The notes below the pieces were generated by a model. That model was not told the DNA's origin, did not search any database, and saw nothing but the letters and a program-made list of their open reading frames with translations. From assembly GCA_015680905.1 (NCBI GenBank), contig CM027380.1:105243001-105307000 (forward strand): 64,000 nucleotides of DNA, written 5' to 3'. The DNA comes from Coptis chinensis (taxonomy: Eukaryota > Streptophyta > Magnoliopsida > Ranunculales > Ranunculaceae). Both the position numbers and the translations under genes were made by a program. Every line of letters begins with the position of its first letter. Position 1 is the first letter of the stretch. Below are positions 36,411 through 51,071 of this stretch, piece after piece.

Positions 36411-39400
36411 GACTAAGAATCCGACACTTACAACCACTCACTCCAAAAGGAGGGTCCGGTTGCCTTAATGGTGCACTCCCATAACATAACTTTGGAATGG
36501 AGTTCACCGAAGAATAAAATGAGTCTTTTATAGTCAGATACTCGAGACTTTATCTAATATATATGTATTAAAATACAGTTTACCATATATCAACAATCGA
36601 AAAAGTTGTGGGTCTTTCCACAAATAATTAACATGGAATGCGCCATCAAACAGAATTAAGCACCAAGATTTCTTATGGCGTAGCTTAGTGGAATGAGAGC
36701 AAAGCCTTATAGATCTAAAACCTAATCAAGCATATAGTTTCTTCTTTGTCCTCCTACGAAGGGGATGCCAAGTAAATGAACGTGAGAAAATTGATGGTTG
36801 TGGAAGATATGTATGATGTGGATAATTTTGAGAAGGAAAAAATGGAAAAAATGAAAAAGTGTCAGGTGGCTTGTCCTTGGGTGTTACTTCTTCACCAGTT
36901 GGTTTTAGATAGTTATGAAGCATAGGAGAAACGCCAAGGTCAAGTACAAACTCAATGGTTCTTTGAAAAGGTAGAGGGCGAGGAACATTCATGATGGAAG
37001 GTGAATGAGTGACATGAGGATGTGAGGTGGGTGAATTGTGTTCAACTAGTGTTCTTAGGTCTATATCATCAGAGGCCTTAAGATATGCAAGACATTCCTC
37101 AATAGGTGGGTAAGAAGAATCACTGGGATAGAGGGCAAAAAATTCTTCTTCCGTCATGGCGTCAAGAGATGAATGGATGTCAATAGGAGAGAACTTCGCG
37201 AGACAAAGAAGGGGTTGCAAAAGAGTCGAAGGAAATCCTCCTTGATGTTATCTACGCCTAGGGAGTAGAAATTGTGATCCTTGTCTTCTTCCATAAGAGG
37301 GGTATCTACTAGTGTGGGGACTAAAGTGTCACCGCGACTAATGTGAGGTACAAAACTCTCAATGGACTTCACTTCCCCTTCTACAGCAAACCTAGTTGTC
37401 CCTATTTTTGTCTAAAACATGTTAACTTCTACAAAAAGATTTCCAAAAAAAAGAGTCATTGAGCCATCCCGACAATTGATTTGGGCATTGGCGGTTGCCA
37501 AGAAAGGGGCTAAGATGATGGGAATGGAATCATGAGCAACTTCGTGGTCAAGAATAACAAAGTCGGCCGGATAGTAAAAATCCTGAACTTTAACGATAAT
37601 ATTTTCAACTACACCCTTGGGATACTTAATAGAACGATCGGCTAACCGCAAAAGTCATTTTGGTTGGTTGAAGTTTTGTTAGACCTAGTTGTTTATATAA
37701 ATAAAAAGGGAGTAAGTTAACACTTTCCCGTGTCTAATAAAGCAGTTGTTATGAAGGTATCACCTAAGGTGCATTGTACTGATAGGATGACCGAGGTCCT
37801 TTGTACTTAACAATTCCGTTATGTTCGGATAAAAAGGGATATTGTTGATTAAGAATGCTTCGTGGGGTATGTTGGTTTTCCTCTTCTTGGTGCACAACTC
37901 TTTTAGAAACTTAGCGTGTCCAGGTAGACTTTTTATAGCTTCTAGAAAAGGTAGGTTGATAGTTAGATTTTTAAACACTTCCCTAATCTCATCAAAATTC
38001 TCGTCCTTTTTAGACACAATTAGTCGCTCGGGATACGGTGGTTTATCTTTATACCTAATATGAGGGCGAACATATTTGTTAACCGTTGTTTTATCTTTTA
38101 TCACTTTCGAACTAGGTTTCCATATTGGAACCTCTACAGGTGTAGGGTCTTCACTTTCTATTATTGGGTCTTGTAATGTTTTCCCTTTTGGTTGTGGTTT
38201 AACTGGTACTTCTATAGTTGTAGGGTCTTCAGTTTCTATTATAGTATTTGGTATGGTATCATTTTTAGTTTGCGGGTAATCTTTAGGCATAGTCACTTGG
38301 TTATCAACTACTCTCCCTGAACGAAGGGTAGTGACTGCCTGTAGGTCCCCTTGGTTTATATTACCATTACACTGAATACTTTTTATTTCGAAGGCGGTGT
38401 TTGTTGACATAGGATTAGGCACTGCTTGACCTGGAAACACGCCAGTTTGGTTATTATTTTGGTTAGAAGACATGTCAATAACCTTTTGGCACAAAGACGC
38501 ATCATTTGCATCGTTTGTTTCATCATATTAGAGTTTTGATCATCTTTGATCTTTCATCAAGTTGGAGTTTTGTTGCATAATTTGATTTTGTTTCTCCAAC
38601 AAGGTCACTACTACTTTGTCTATAGATGGTTATATTGGAATTAAAGCTTGTTGAGCGTTCATGTCTTGATGTTGATAGTTCTGGGTAATGGGTACTAAAC
38701 CTCTATTCTGGTCACCTAAGTTCCCTTGTCCTTGATGTTGAGTTAACTGGTTGAAGTGTGATGGTTGTGGTGGTGTTTGTGCATAGACAAGAGGACAATA
38801 GAAGTCGGAATGCTCAAGACTACAAATGTACATTACAAACGAGTAGAGTTAATGTTCATGACCGGAGTGGGTTGTTGTTGAACGAGATGGCATCTACCTT
38901 TTTAGTGAGGGCATCGATAAAGAGTTTTAAACTTCGGGATCATATTTAACCTCAAGAGAAGAAGGAGAGGAGCCGGGAGGAATCATTACCTCCCCAATTG
39001 TTGTTCTTCTTAGATTGATCTTCTAAGAATTTATAAGCCTCCAAGGCTCTTTTACTAAGAAAACTACCCCGACCATGATATCTAGAACCTCCTTATGACG
39101 ATGTAAAAGCCCCTTGAAGAAGGCACGAACAAAAGCGTGTCTTTTCGCGAAGATTATGATCGCGGCATTCAATGAGAAGATCGCTGAAACGATTCCGTGC
39201 CTCCTCGAAAAGGATTCATGAGGATTCCGGGCGAAGAAATGAATCTTTTGAAGCATTTCATCTGTCTTTTAGTGGTGGGTAAAATTGTTCCATGAACAAT
39301 TGAACAAGTTGAGCCCATGAGTCCACGAGAGTTTGGCGCTTGGGCGCAAGACTAAGACGCCTTTATCGGCTAAGGTGAAAGAAAGGAATACCCTCGCTTT

Positions 39401-39740
39401 AATTTGTTCCACCAACCGTAGGATGGTGAAATGTTGTTAGGACTTGTTCAATCCCACGATGTAGCCGATAAGGTTTTCATGGTCTAAACCATGAAAAAAC
39501 GGGTAACAAATTAAAAATATTTGGGGATTCGAAATCCCCAATCGGTCTCGCTAGAACGATGCAAGATTTGGGGCTATTGCTCAAGGCTTTGTAGAAGTCA
39601 GAGAGAGAAGTCTCTCTTTCTTCAGCCATTATATCAGGTGGTGTGTGTGGAATAGTAGCTAGAGGTGTAATGGGTGGTATACTAGATAGACGTGTCTGTC
39701 GACGTTACCGTGAGTGAAACACTGTGTTGCAACTTTGCAA

Positions 39741-40376
39741 ATAACCTAGGGTGCAATATAGTATAAGTGTACTTAAAGGTGCAATAATCTATCACAGCTA
39801 TCACTGTAGGCCATTTTCATGTCACATATAAACGTCATTCTAACATATGAATAATATGACTAATCGTCCTGACTGTTAATTAGTTCTTGAACAATGGCTG
39901 GAATGATCATGCTGGAATATAAATCACTGCATATATAGAGTCGGTTGGAGAGGAATTTTGGATGATCAATCAACCACTGCAAATAATACAAAGTCAGAAA
40001 GACTGCAAATTACAAACTACAAAGCTCCGTCACCAAAAAAAAATGTGCACATATTACAAATTACATAATTTCACCAATTAAAATGTGCACACATTTCATT
40101 TGCTTTAGTATTTTGTGCTATGTAATCATGTTGTTTGCACAAGACATAGTTAAAGATGAGATTGTTTCAGCAAGATTTGCCTAAACACACCAGTTGGGTC
40201 GAAAGTGGTCTTTTTCGGAGGAGATTGCGAAGGAGATGGTTGTTGGGGAGAGTTGAGACTGGACTTCCGTTTTGAAGTTGCCTACGTACCCAAAGATATT
40301 GCTTGGGATCAAGTATCGATTGCGTAGTTCTGGAAAAATAACGAATGTTGGATTTTATAGGTAGGATTGGTAATAG
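39741..40376. other. Unrecognised sequence (B)
   Basis: Equivalent to 12901-13540, possibly leftover leader of the Athila-like element. No gene recognised. Confidence 0.4.
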
Positions 40377-40990
40377 TTACTTCATCGTTCTCCAATATTC
40401 CAATCGTGGGATGAAGTTGGAGAATTGGCGGGAGAATTGTCCAATCGTGGGATGAAGTTGGAGAATTGGCGGGAGAACTGTCACACGATATGAAGTTGAT
40501 GGAAGTGAATCTTGAATGTGGATGAAGTTGTGGACGAAGTTATGGATGAAGTTGTGGATAAAGTTGTGGACGAAGTTGTGGAAGCTGTTTGACTCGCAAA
40601 ATATGTGCGCAATTGATATTGATTTTACGTGTAGGTATGTAGGCTTTGAGCATAGGCTTTGAACATGGGCTCTGAGTGTGAGATTTATTATAGATAAGCT
40701 CTGAGCATGGGCTTTGAGCGTGGGCTTTTTGGGCACTGAACATGGGCTTTATTATAGATAAGCTCTGAGCGTGGGTTTTTTGTAGATGAGCTATGAGTAT
40801 GGGCTCTGAGCGTGGGCTTTTTGGGCTCTGAGCATGGGCTTTTTGGGCTCTGGGCATGGGCTTTTTGGGCTCTGAGCGTGGGTTTTTTGGGCTCTGAGCA
40901 TGGGCTTTATTATAGATAAGCTCTGAGCATGGGCTCTGAGCGTAGGATTTTTGTAGATAAGCTCTGAGCATGGGCTCTGAGTGTGGATTT
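40377..40990. repeat. 41-bp repeat, 15-bp repeat and GCTCTGAGC minisatellite, uninterrupted (B)
   Basis: Holds in one piece what two solo LTRs split in copy A: two 41-bp units (caatcgtgggatgaagttgg), then gatgaagttgtgg units at about 40520-40585, then the ctgagcatgggctttttggg minisatellite at about 40640-40990. It gives both empty sites for dating the LTR insertions. Confidence 0.8.
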
Positions 40991-42300
<1,310 letters not shown>

Positions 42301-42596
42301 CCAGTATATTTCAATTCGAAGGGATCGGCCGTAACAGTAGAAAATCAATCGAAGGGATCGGCAGCTCAAAGCTTATGGGATTGATTGAAGTACACTTGCC
42401 GATCTTTATTGCCTTGAACCAACAGAAAATCCCTGAACTTATCTTCTCATTCTGCTATAAAATCTCTTTGGTTACGACTCAAAACACAACGACCAATTAC
42501 AACCCCTCGCTAAACAATTGATATGGCGATTCATCGGTACCCATATAAGCTTGAATGGTTCGTAGGCTTTAATTCAACTTCTTCAAAAGAATATCC

Positions 42597-44756
42597 CGTT
42601 GGTTGGGATCGGGTAACATGCGACTTTAATTCTTTCACTCGGTTCGGTTTGATTCAATGGCTTGCTTATTCGAGTTGTGAGTGAAGCAAGGTTGTTAAGG
42701 TAAATGTGGAACTAAGGTGCCAAAGGCCTATATTGCTTGTGGCGAGAGGAGAGGTGCACTTCCAATTGAAGACTTTCAGCGAAACAAAACCGTGAAATAC
42801 CATCAGGAGCCTTAGGTACCGATTTCTACAATAAAATTTGTTGTGAAATACCATATCATCAGGAGTGGCAAATGGAAACCTATTGTTTGTGAAATACCCA
42901 GCACATGATTATAATGGAAACCAATGAATTTTATTGTTTGTGAAACAAAAGGTAACCTATTGGTTTACGTTTCTTATGAGAGTCCTTGGATATAAAAAGA
43001 AAGCAAATCGGCTCATCATCAGTCATAAAACTGAGAGAGAAGAAAATAAAATAAAACAAAGTTCTGATATGTAGAGAAAAAAGATATTTTCTCATTCTGT
43101 TGTGAAGGGCGCGACTCGCGCTCCATTTACACCTGGATAAGGCGCGACCCACGCTCATACATTTGGTGACTTACAGGCTCTTCAGCGCGACCCGCGCTCC
43201 ACCCTATTTAAGCACGAATTTGCCTTTTTTCGGAAGTTTTATGAAATAGGATAAATATAGGTTTTTTCTGTAGAAACCTAACTTTTCCAAAACAAAGAAA
43301 GAGAGATTATAAGTGAACAATTCTTTATGAGTTGAGTGTTCATTCTTTGTGAGTGAATTGAGAGACTTGTAATATGTTACTCTGGACATCTAGTAAAGTT
43401 TGGAACTCGCAGTGTGGACGTAGGCAAATTGCCGAACCACGATATATCTCGTCTTGTGGTTTGTTCTTCTTTTATATTAATTGTTTTACTTTAGATACTT
43501 GTTATTTGATATTGAGAAGTGTTGGGATTACTTTGGAGGGTGTTGAAGCCTTGTCTAGTAAGAAGGATTGATCCTTGTGTAAGATTGATCTATTGTAGTG
43601 GGTAACGTTGTTTCCACAGTGGTATATTCACAACAATTAGTATCAGAGCGTAGGTTTACGACTTAGGAATTTGTGTAGAGAAGGTGTTCGATTAAATTTC
43701 TGAGTTAAAACTTTTTTTTTTGGGTTATTGTGTGTAACTTGAAAAAATGGGTCCCAAGATGTCGAATGCTAAGTTTGAAGTAGAGAAGTTTAATGGGAAA
43801 AATAATTTTGGGATTTGGAGAATCCAAGTAAGGGACATCCTCATCCAACAAGGTTTGCATAAAGCTATAAAGGGGATTAAATCTAAGGCGGCGAGTATGA
43901 GTGATGATGATTGGGAAGAGTTCGATCTACAGGCTTGTTCATCAATCCGGTTGTGTCTTGTTAATGAGGTTAGTATAGTGTGATTGGAGAAGATATCGCT
44001 GCCAGTATTTGGCTCAAGCTAGAGTCTATGTATATGACCAAGAGCATGACTAACAAGATGTACCTTAAGAAGCGTCTTTATCGGTACATAATGGTGGATG
44101 GTTCAATGATGCAAGAGCATGTTAGTGAGTTCCGTCGACGCCTAGTGGATTATTTGAATGTTGGCATAAAGATGAATGATGAGGATCAAGCAACATGTTT
44201 AATATTCTCTTTGCCAGAAAGCTATGAGCATCTAATGACTAACTTTATGAACAGAGAAGATGTAGATCTCGACGAAATTCAAATTGCGCTTCTTTCTTAT
44301 GAGTTGATGAAGAAGACACGAGTTGAGAATAGCATTGATGCAGGACAGGGGTTATTGGCAAGAGGAAATTCGTATGAATAGAATTCTACAAGTAATGAGA
44401 ATTCTAGGTCCAAGTCAAAGAAGCCTTTAAAACATGTACAGTGCTACAATTGCAATGAAAAGGGACATTACGTAAGTAATTGTCCTCACCCGAAGAAAGA
44501 GAACAAGAGAGATGGTCAGAAGAAAGGTAAGACAAAAATTGAGGCAAGTTATACTTCAGGCTCTGAAGGGGATGAGTTCAGTCTTTGTGTGTCCACACAA
44601 GACTATATGACCGAAAGGTGGATTTTTGATTTCGGATGTTCCTATCATATGTGCCCGAATAGAAAGTGGTTTACTTCTTATAAGAGCATTGATGGTGGTT
44701 CCATTTTGATGGGTAATGACGTTGCTTGTAAGACAGTAGGAATTTGAACTATACGG
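42597..44756 (+). mobile_element. Ty1/Copia element, broken, copy B
   Basis: LTR about 42597-43635, primer site about 43638-43649, gag from 43747, zinc knuckle near 44440, protease-like start near 44610-44740. It ends at about 44756 against the SLC35F5-like intron, exactly as in A. No integrase, reverse transcriptase or 3' LTR, so it is broken. Confidence 0.85.
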
Positions 44757-44785
44757 TCAAGATGTGTGAGGATATAAAAACAAAC

Positions 44786-46842
44786 CTTTACCAATTAGGA
44801 GACCAAACTGCTTCCAGCTGAAAATGTGAAAAGGCTCCAAGTTTGTAATATTCAGTACAAGGGCAACTGGTAGGAATATTAAGAGGTTGAAAAGGCCTAA
44901 ATATCCAAGTAGTTGCGCCATACTCACACGTCCACACTTTTCATCCTCGTCTGGTATCCTCTTACGAATAATGGTGATAAATGAAGCATACAAGCATGCG
45001 GAAGCAAGAGCAAGAATGTCACCAAGCAGAGGCTTTGTATCAATGACACTTAATTCAGATTCCATATCACCCAAGCTGACAATTACCGTTCCTCCAAAAC
45101 ATAAAAGGATGCTTACTAACTTTAGCAATGTGAACCTCTCTCCCAAGAATATTAGAGAGAGCAAAAAGGTAAAAAGGCTAGATGTGCTGTTTAAGACGGT
45201 ATTTGACTGCAGGAGAAAATAATACTAATTACAAGCTAGAAACAGGAAACACCGAAACGGCATCTCTACCACATGTAACTAGACTTCATATATTTGACAG
45301 AATTTGATGGTCATCACCGTGCTATTCGGGACCTGAACGGAAACATATATAGGGGAACCTCCTAGGCATGTGTATTTGTGAGTTGTTAGTAGGATTCAGT
45401 GGCGGAGCCAGGGGGGGTCCAGGGTACACCCTGGCTCACCCTCGGTTTTGGTAGAAAAAACATTTAGTCTTGGTAAAATTGTAAATTTCACTTTCCTTAA
45501 GGGCTTTATCAAACCCATTATGTTTTGAATTGTCAATTATGCCTATAAAACCTAAAATAGAGTAAGTGTGTCCAGTTAGATCTGCTAAGGTTTTGAAAGT
45601 AATTTTGGAATTTATTAGTTGGTTTGACTTGAACACGGACGCATTTGAAACAACAAGTGCACATAGCTTCCACGTACACTTCAACTGAAAAGATGGTAGT
45701 GCGTAGTAAGTTTGTCACATGAATGTTTGTATGCTCCTCTAAGTGTCATAAGCCATATGGCATTATAGTTTGAACAAAGAAGAACAAAAAAAAAAGTGAA
45801 AGAGTATACACTTTTAAATGGCTTTTATCTATAGAAATTATCAATTAAGAAAACAAACAATTTAATGAACTAACCTACACAATTAATAATCTCGTTTCCT
45901 CCTTATTAAATATAATAGATGTGAGTTATGATTGTTCTTTCAAATAAAAAAATTTCATTACGTAAACTTTAATATGTTTTGATTTTGAAAAATTTATAGA
46001 CTAAATTAACAATTGTATGTTTGCATAAAAAAAATGCGATAGATTGACAAATATTAAAGTAAAGAGAAAAGTAAGAAATATGTGTACACTCTAATTGAAT
46101 TGCGCTGCAAATTTGTAGTGCTAATCGGCTCACCCTAGAATAAATTTCTGGCTCCGCCACTGGTAGGATTCCTTTACAAACATCTGCTTGAAAACAGAAT
46201 GAGGAGTAGACCTGTTACTAGTACCCTCCCTGATACTATGTAAATCTTTTCCAGTTTATTGTAGTTACTTAACTAGCCAAAATAATGTAAGCAATTTAGA
46301 TTAAACTGATGCATAATCAACAAATGCTAAAAGTATTTAGACACGCTTACTGTCACACTTGTATACTTGAGAGAGAGATTGGAACAGAGATATGAAAGAA
46401 ACCAAAAAGGGCACAACAAGAGGCTAACTCTTGCGGTTTTAGTACGAGTCCAACGCCCTTTGGCATCCAGATGGTTATTAGATACAAGTTCCTCACTCAT
46501 TTCTCCATGTTCAACAAATTCAGATGGATTTAGATCATCCCCTTTCCTAGTTAAACTGCTCTGCCCAAGAAGAACCTCTTCCTTGTCCGAACGTCCAGCA
46601 TGAATGACATTCTTATTACTAGACCAAAACCAAGTACACTCAACTGAATCCTCCAAATAATGCCAAACTTCAACAACAGGAATATAAATCATAAGTAAAG
46701 CATTGCATACATAGGTGACAAGGAACGGCGAAACACCTCCATCTACAACAGATTGAACAACAAAACCAGCAGCAACCCAGATTGTTGCAACAGCTACTAT
46801 GTATATTAAACCCAATAACCATCTCCAAACTTCAGTATTCAT
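44786..46842 (-). CDS. SLC35F5-like EamA/DMT-family transporter, first two exons only (copy B)
   Basis: Exon 1 is 46842-46351 and exon 2 is 45206-44786 on the minus strand, with the same splice sites as copy A. The proteins are almost identical; exon 1 differs visibly at one residue (Gln-Ser-Ser versus Gln-Ser-Asn in the loop). The intron is longer than in A because a 766-bp hAT MITE sits in it, and it has also lost about 85 bp that A retains next to 45330. As in A, later exons are replaced by the broken Copia element, so the product would be truncated after about the seventh membrane span. Confidence 0.85.
45397..46162. mobile_element. hAT-type MITE, 766 bp, copy B only
   Basis: Perfect 15-bp terminal inverted repeats, CAGTGGCGGAGCCAG at the left and CTGGCTCCGCCACTG at the right, are flanked by an exact 8-bp target duplication, GTAGGATT (45389-45396 and 46163-46170). 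The 8-bp duplication and CAGTGGCGGA-type ends indicate the hAT superfamily. No transposase frame is present. Copy A carries the empty site (GTGGGATT at 24835-24842). It sits in the intron of the transporter gene. Confidence 0.93.
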
Positions 46843-47818
46843 AACTCAGACTCCCAGTTTTTTTATCAAGTACTTAACCAGTAACCCCCCACAACATACT
46901 ATAATGTTACATCATCACGTACACATCTTTGCACACATTCTCAGTTTTAGCTTAAGAATTCTTCAAGTCAACGTACAGGATAAATAGATAAACATATATT
47001 TGTGTTAGCCTGATCAGAGATGAGAAGTAGAAAAGCTAGAAAACTGATAATGGAAATGAGTAGGTTGCAAAAGGACAAAAGACATGAGGCAAGACAAGGG
47101 TTGGTTAATTATTTTCATTTTAGTGTAAGCCGTCCTTAATCAATCACTGTGTTTTTTTTCATAAAGTCTTAACGTATTTGCCCATAAGCCAATCTGCTTT
47201 TAGTGTCATCTTCATAAATTATTGTACTACGTCTTGTTGTAAGACAATATGGTCTAATTGCTAAGTTGCTAACTTATTGGATCACCACATTAAATAAATA
47301 GTGAGTTGAAAATGTATCCCGCACTCACTAGATCTGCATAGGATGCGTTACACATGTTAATTCTTCATTGAGTCTAGACTTCTGTATTTACAAAATGAGT
47401 ATAAAATAATAACTTATACGAAACAAAATAAATAAATAAAACAAAGGAAAAGAAAATGTCGAGACTTATGTATATGTTAATTGCGTGTTTAAAATATCGG
47501 AAGCTTGTGATTTGCATGCTAATGCTATTAAAAGAGGCTCAAAATATACAAGTACCATAAATAAAGAGTGGTTTGTGTGAGACTGATAGAGGTTTGGTGA
47601 GGGGACTGAGGGGTCTAGAGCTTCTGCCTCTTTCCAGTTTGTTTAATTTGTATATCTCCTTTCAGTCCTTTGTTTAGTACGGTTAGTAGGGACTAATTGG
47701 TTATTGAGCCCAGTCATATATAGGTCCAAGGGCATGGAATAGTAGGGTCGACAAGCATATGTATATGTTCGATCTGTATATTGTGGACTGGTGTCTATTG
47801 TTAGTGGTCATGATGATC
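46843..47818. other. Shared 5' flank between two divergent units (B)
   Basis: Nearly identical to 25529-26505. No gene. Confidence 0.5.
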
Positions 47819-47916
47819 AAGTAATTTGGAGCACCATGCCATGGAAATCTTGATTGTTTCCAGGGAGCACCACGCGAGACATGATCCGCCCAACTGATAG
47901 GTGCTCCAAATTACTT
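47819..47916. repeat. 17-bp perfect inverted repeat / hairpin (B)
   Basis: Same arms as 26506-26602, with a loop one base longer. Confidence 0.6.
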
Positions 47917-48150
47917 AGATTTATTTTTGTTTTAATTCAAGAATATAGATTCAAGCATGTATGGTGTAAATAAATGTTTATTGTGTTAAGTCTTTGTTGA
48001 TGCATGCTATGAAGGATCGATGGCTATTACTATTGAACAACAACATATCTAAGCCAACCCAAAATTTGGAAAGCCCAAGTTTCAGCCACTTCCAGCGGTA
48101 TGGCATTACCATAATCCTGAATTGAACAATCAGGTTCAAATTCGATGCTA

Positions 48151-48390
48151 GTTATAAATATACCCTATAAATACACGCCCCGGTTCCTAAGAGTGCACTC
48201 TCCGATCCGGAACCGGTTCTGGTTAAGAGAAAATACATCCGGTTCAATAGAAAATTAGAGGGGCACGCTCCTTGTAACTGGGTGACTTCTTTCCTCGGTT
48301 ACCAACAGTCGTAACTCATCTATAGCAACGCAGAAAAAAAAAAAAAAAACTCTCGCAAAAACGGATCAGATCTCTCCTTCCACATTTTAG
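48151..48390 (+). promoter_or_regulatory. Putative promoter and non-coding first exon (B)
   Basis: TATA-like box tataaata at 48166-48173 and splice donor cacattttag|gtgagt at 48390/48391, as in copy A. The A run before the donor is shorter here. Confidence 0.45.
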
Positions 48391-49591
48391 GTGAGTTTTA
48401 CTTTATACTTGAATGTTGTTTCCTTGTGAGATTTTTCGTTGTTTGAATTTAATCATTACAAAAATTCAATTGCTAGTCATTGGATACAATGGTAGAGTTG
48501 CTCTCTTACTATGTTGTACCAAAATCATAGATATAGCGTATATGATTTTCGAAATGAAATTTAACTTATTGAATTGTTAAAAAATGTGTTTTTGTAGATC
48601 GATGTTGATTCTATGCTTTGATTCGTATTTAGACAAGTGGGTATTGGAAATTTTCTATTGAATTTGAAGTTTTAAGTGTATGGTTAGTTTAGAATCACGT
48701 TAGAATACTTTAATTTAGCATGTTGAAGACAATTGAATCAGTGTAGTTGAAATTTTAAGTTGCTGGTGTTGATTTGTTGATGAAAAAGACTTATTTTTAG
48801 TTCCTAAATATTATTGGAAGTTTTGTTGTCATTTGCGTTGTGTTGATGAGTGATGATCACTATTATTTAAAGTAGAAGTATATATTACATTTTGGTTGTT
48901 TGGATTATGTTTGTGTAAAGACGTAATAAACGACTTCGTTTTATGCCTTCATGCATGTGTTGTTGTTGTTGTCATTGATTTTTTTCTTATTAGGTTTAAA
49001 AGTTGCTAATTAAGTGGTAATAAGTGTTTAAGTGTTGTTGTTGTTGTTGTCAGTTCAATTATTCAGTTGTTGTGTTACGTCGCTTGAGTTCTTTTTCTCG
49101 GATAAATCTCATTTTGTGTTCTTTAAGTTTCTTTGAGCAGGTGTTAGCAAATCTTTGCACCCTTATTCAATTCATTCAATTTTAGTCTACTACTTGCCTA
49201 TCTTAAGAAATAACCCTTTTTAAATAATAAAATAAAAAACCTTTGTCTGGATATGAGTTGTTTGTAGGTAGTTATTACTTATTGCGAAGTTCGAGTTACT
49301 TCAAGTATATGAGTATATCGTTCTTTGGTACTTGGAGATAGTTTTAACTTCCTTGAGTGCTATTAGACCACAAGTTTGGTAAAGTAAAAGAGTATATATA
49401 TGAACAAAGAAACAAGGTTCTTAAGACTAACGCGTAACAACTTCCTTGAGTGCTATTAACAGCTCAGGTACCTAACCAGATCGATGTAGATGATATCATC
49501 ACAACCTCTCTTTAACTAAACTGTAGAAGATTGTAACCTGCAACTACTGTATGAGGTTGCAAAAAGACGAACTTCATGCAGTCATACCAGT
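48391..49591. other. Intron-like non-coding DNA (B)
   Basis: Equivalent to 27091-28290. No gene recognised. Confidence 0.5.
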
Positions 49592-50511
49592 TCAATCACT
49601 GCCACTACCATCGCCAACACCACTACCACTGCCATTACCATTACCACCATTACCTTCACCAGTGAAATTAGTACCATCACCATAGTTGCCACTACCATCA
49701 CCACCGTCACTACTACCTCCAGAGGTGTCATTATCATTTGGGCTAGTCCCGTTCCTGTCACGAATGTTAATAGCAAAACAAAGTGTGTCATCACGGTTTT
49801 TGAACGTCCAAATCTCTGCTGTATGGACGCCCTTTTTTATACCGTTTGCATGTGCGAATTCATACCACCTTGTGAGCAAAACGCATCTGCGACAACCCGC
49901 CAATGAGTAAAGTTAAGTTTCCATATTGTGTTCCGGGACCTAAAACATGCACCGGTAGTTGTTCTCTTAAAGGTATGCATTACCGTGTTTCTTTAAAGTC
50001 TTCGTGAGGCTCTCTTCCACTTCCGTCGGCAGGTAAAGACGGTTCTGAGTCTTTAATGTATCACTCTCAAACATATCTTTCATGTTTACCCACTCAATCT
50101 TTTTTCCTTTCAATACATTGATGATAGAAGTCTTCATACTTTCTGGCATAACTGGCTCTGGAGCTCTTATTCTTTGTTGGTCTGTTCGTCTTCTTGTTGT
50201 TCGTTCCCTTCTTGTTGGTAACCCGATTGGTAGTCCTATATTCCTCGTCGTCTTCTTCTTCTTCTTCATCATCGTGGCTTTATTGTCCTCGTGTTCCTCT
50301 ACTAGTTGGGGCGTTGTGCTAGTGAGCTAGATTCCTCCTCTTGTTGTGGTGACCGTTCGGGTGAGGGCGTAACTTCTCCTTCCTCTAGTGAACATGATAA
50401 TGAACACGATGATACACAGTCCGAATTATCTTGCTTTTCTTCTCGAATTAAATTGTCATGTTCCATCTCTGCAATGTGTAGGATAGCACGCAAAAGTTGG
50501 GATCGTTGCAT
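49592..50511 (-). pseudogene. B3-domain protein gene, frame-broken copy B
   Basis: Three minus-strand blocks: 50511-50302 (MQRSQLLRAILHIAEMEHDN and an acidic stretch EEGEVTPSPERSPQQEEES), 50272-49967 (basic MMKKKKKTTRN start) and 49903-49592 (B3 part RCVLLTRWYEFAHANGIKKG and the Gly/Asn tail). The blocks lie in different frames. The change between the last two corresponds to a CCTGG in copy A that reads CCCG here, so it may be a sequence error. The first block is more complete than in copy A and shows what the N-terminus looks like. Confidence 0.65.
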
Positions 50512-51071
50512 CTAGTAGCTAGTACCTATTAGGGGGAGAGCAATATAAGGACAATAAGTTTTCTTGTGTATTCTCATATGTTTTTCATTTCTATATGCTG
50601 GATACATTTTGACTTGGCTAATTATAGACAAAAGAAAAGGAGGGATGGATACATTTCTATATGTTACTCTCGTACATTTCAAAATTTGAGTTGGTGCTCA
50701 CTATTTTAACTTGTTGTAAGAAGTACTGAAACAAGAGTACTTTGTTTTTTTTTTTTTGCAATTCTTTCTTTTTGGGTGTTTGATCGCTCACTTGTTTCAT
50801 TTCGTTTCAAGGAAGTTATTTGCCGAGGAAAAGGGAACTCTGTCAAGGTATGTACATTTCTTTTTAGTCCACTAATAGTGTGAGCTAAATTTTGTATTTG
50901 GTCCTGCTAAATTACGATTTTGCATAAGAATGCTTATGTTAATCTCAATGTGTGGAAATGTGGTTCTCACTTTTGAAGTCATATGAATAGTTTTTTTATT
51001 TTTACTTTTTTAATTTGTTTTTGCATTCACAAGTGTGTACTAAAACTATAATTTTTTTGCAATAACTATAG
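50512..51071. other. Intergenic / possible upstream PMD exon (B)
   Basis: Equivalent to 29221-29780. The exon-like ctctgtcaag|gtatgt donor recurs near 50847. No gene recognised. Confidence 0.35.

Larger units (their letters stand above)
33073..39740 (-). mobile_element. Athila-like element, broken, copy B
   Basis: The duplicate of the copy A element. It has a 3' LTR at 33073-34155, a protease-like region near 37.4-37.8 kb, a linker near 37.8-38.8 kb and a gag region near 39.0-39.7 kb. As in A there is no reverse transcriptase, integrase or 5' LTR, so it is broken in many places. It lacks the LINE found in A and has about 1.2 kb (35195-36410) that A lacks. Confidence 0.8.

Noticed and set aside
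40540-40971. 143-codon minus-strand frame of Ala-Gln-Ser-Pro repeats
   Set aside because: Translation of the GCTCTGAGC minisatellite; unit length varies and no start or regulatory context is visible.
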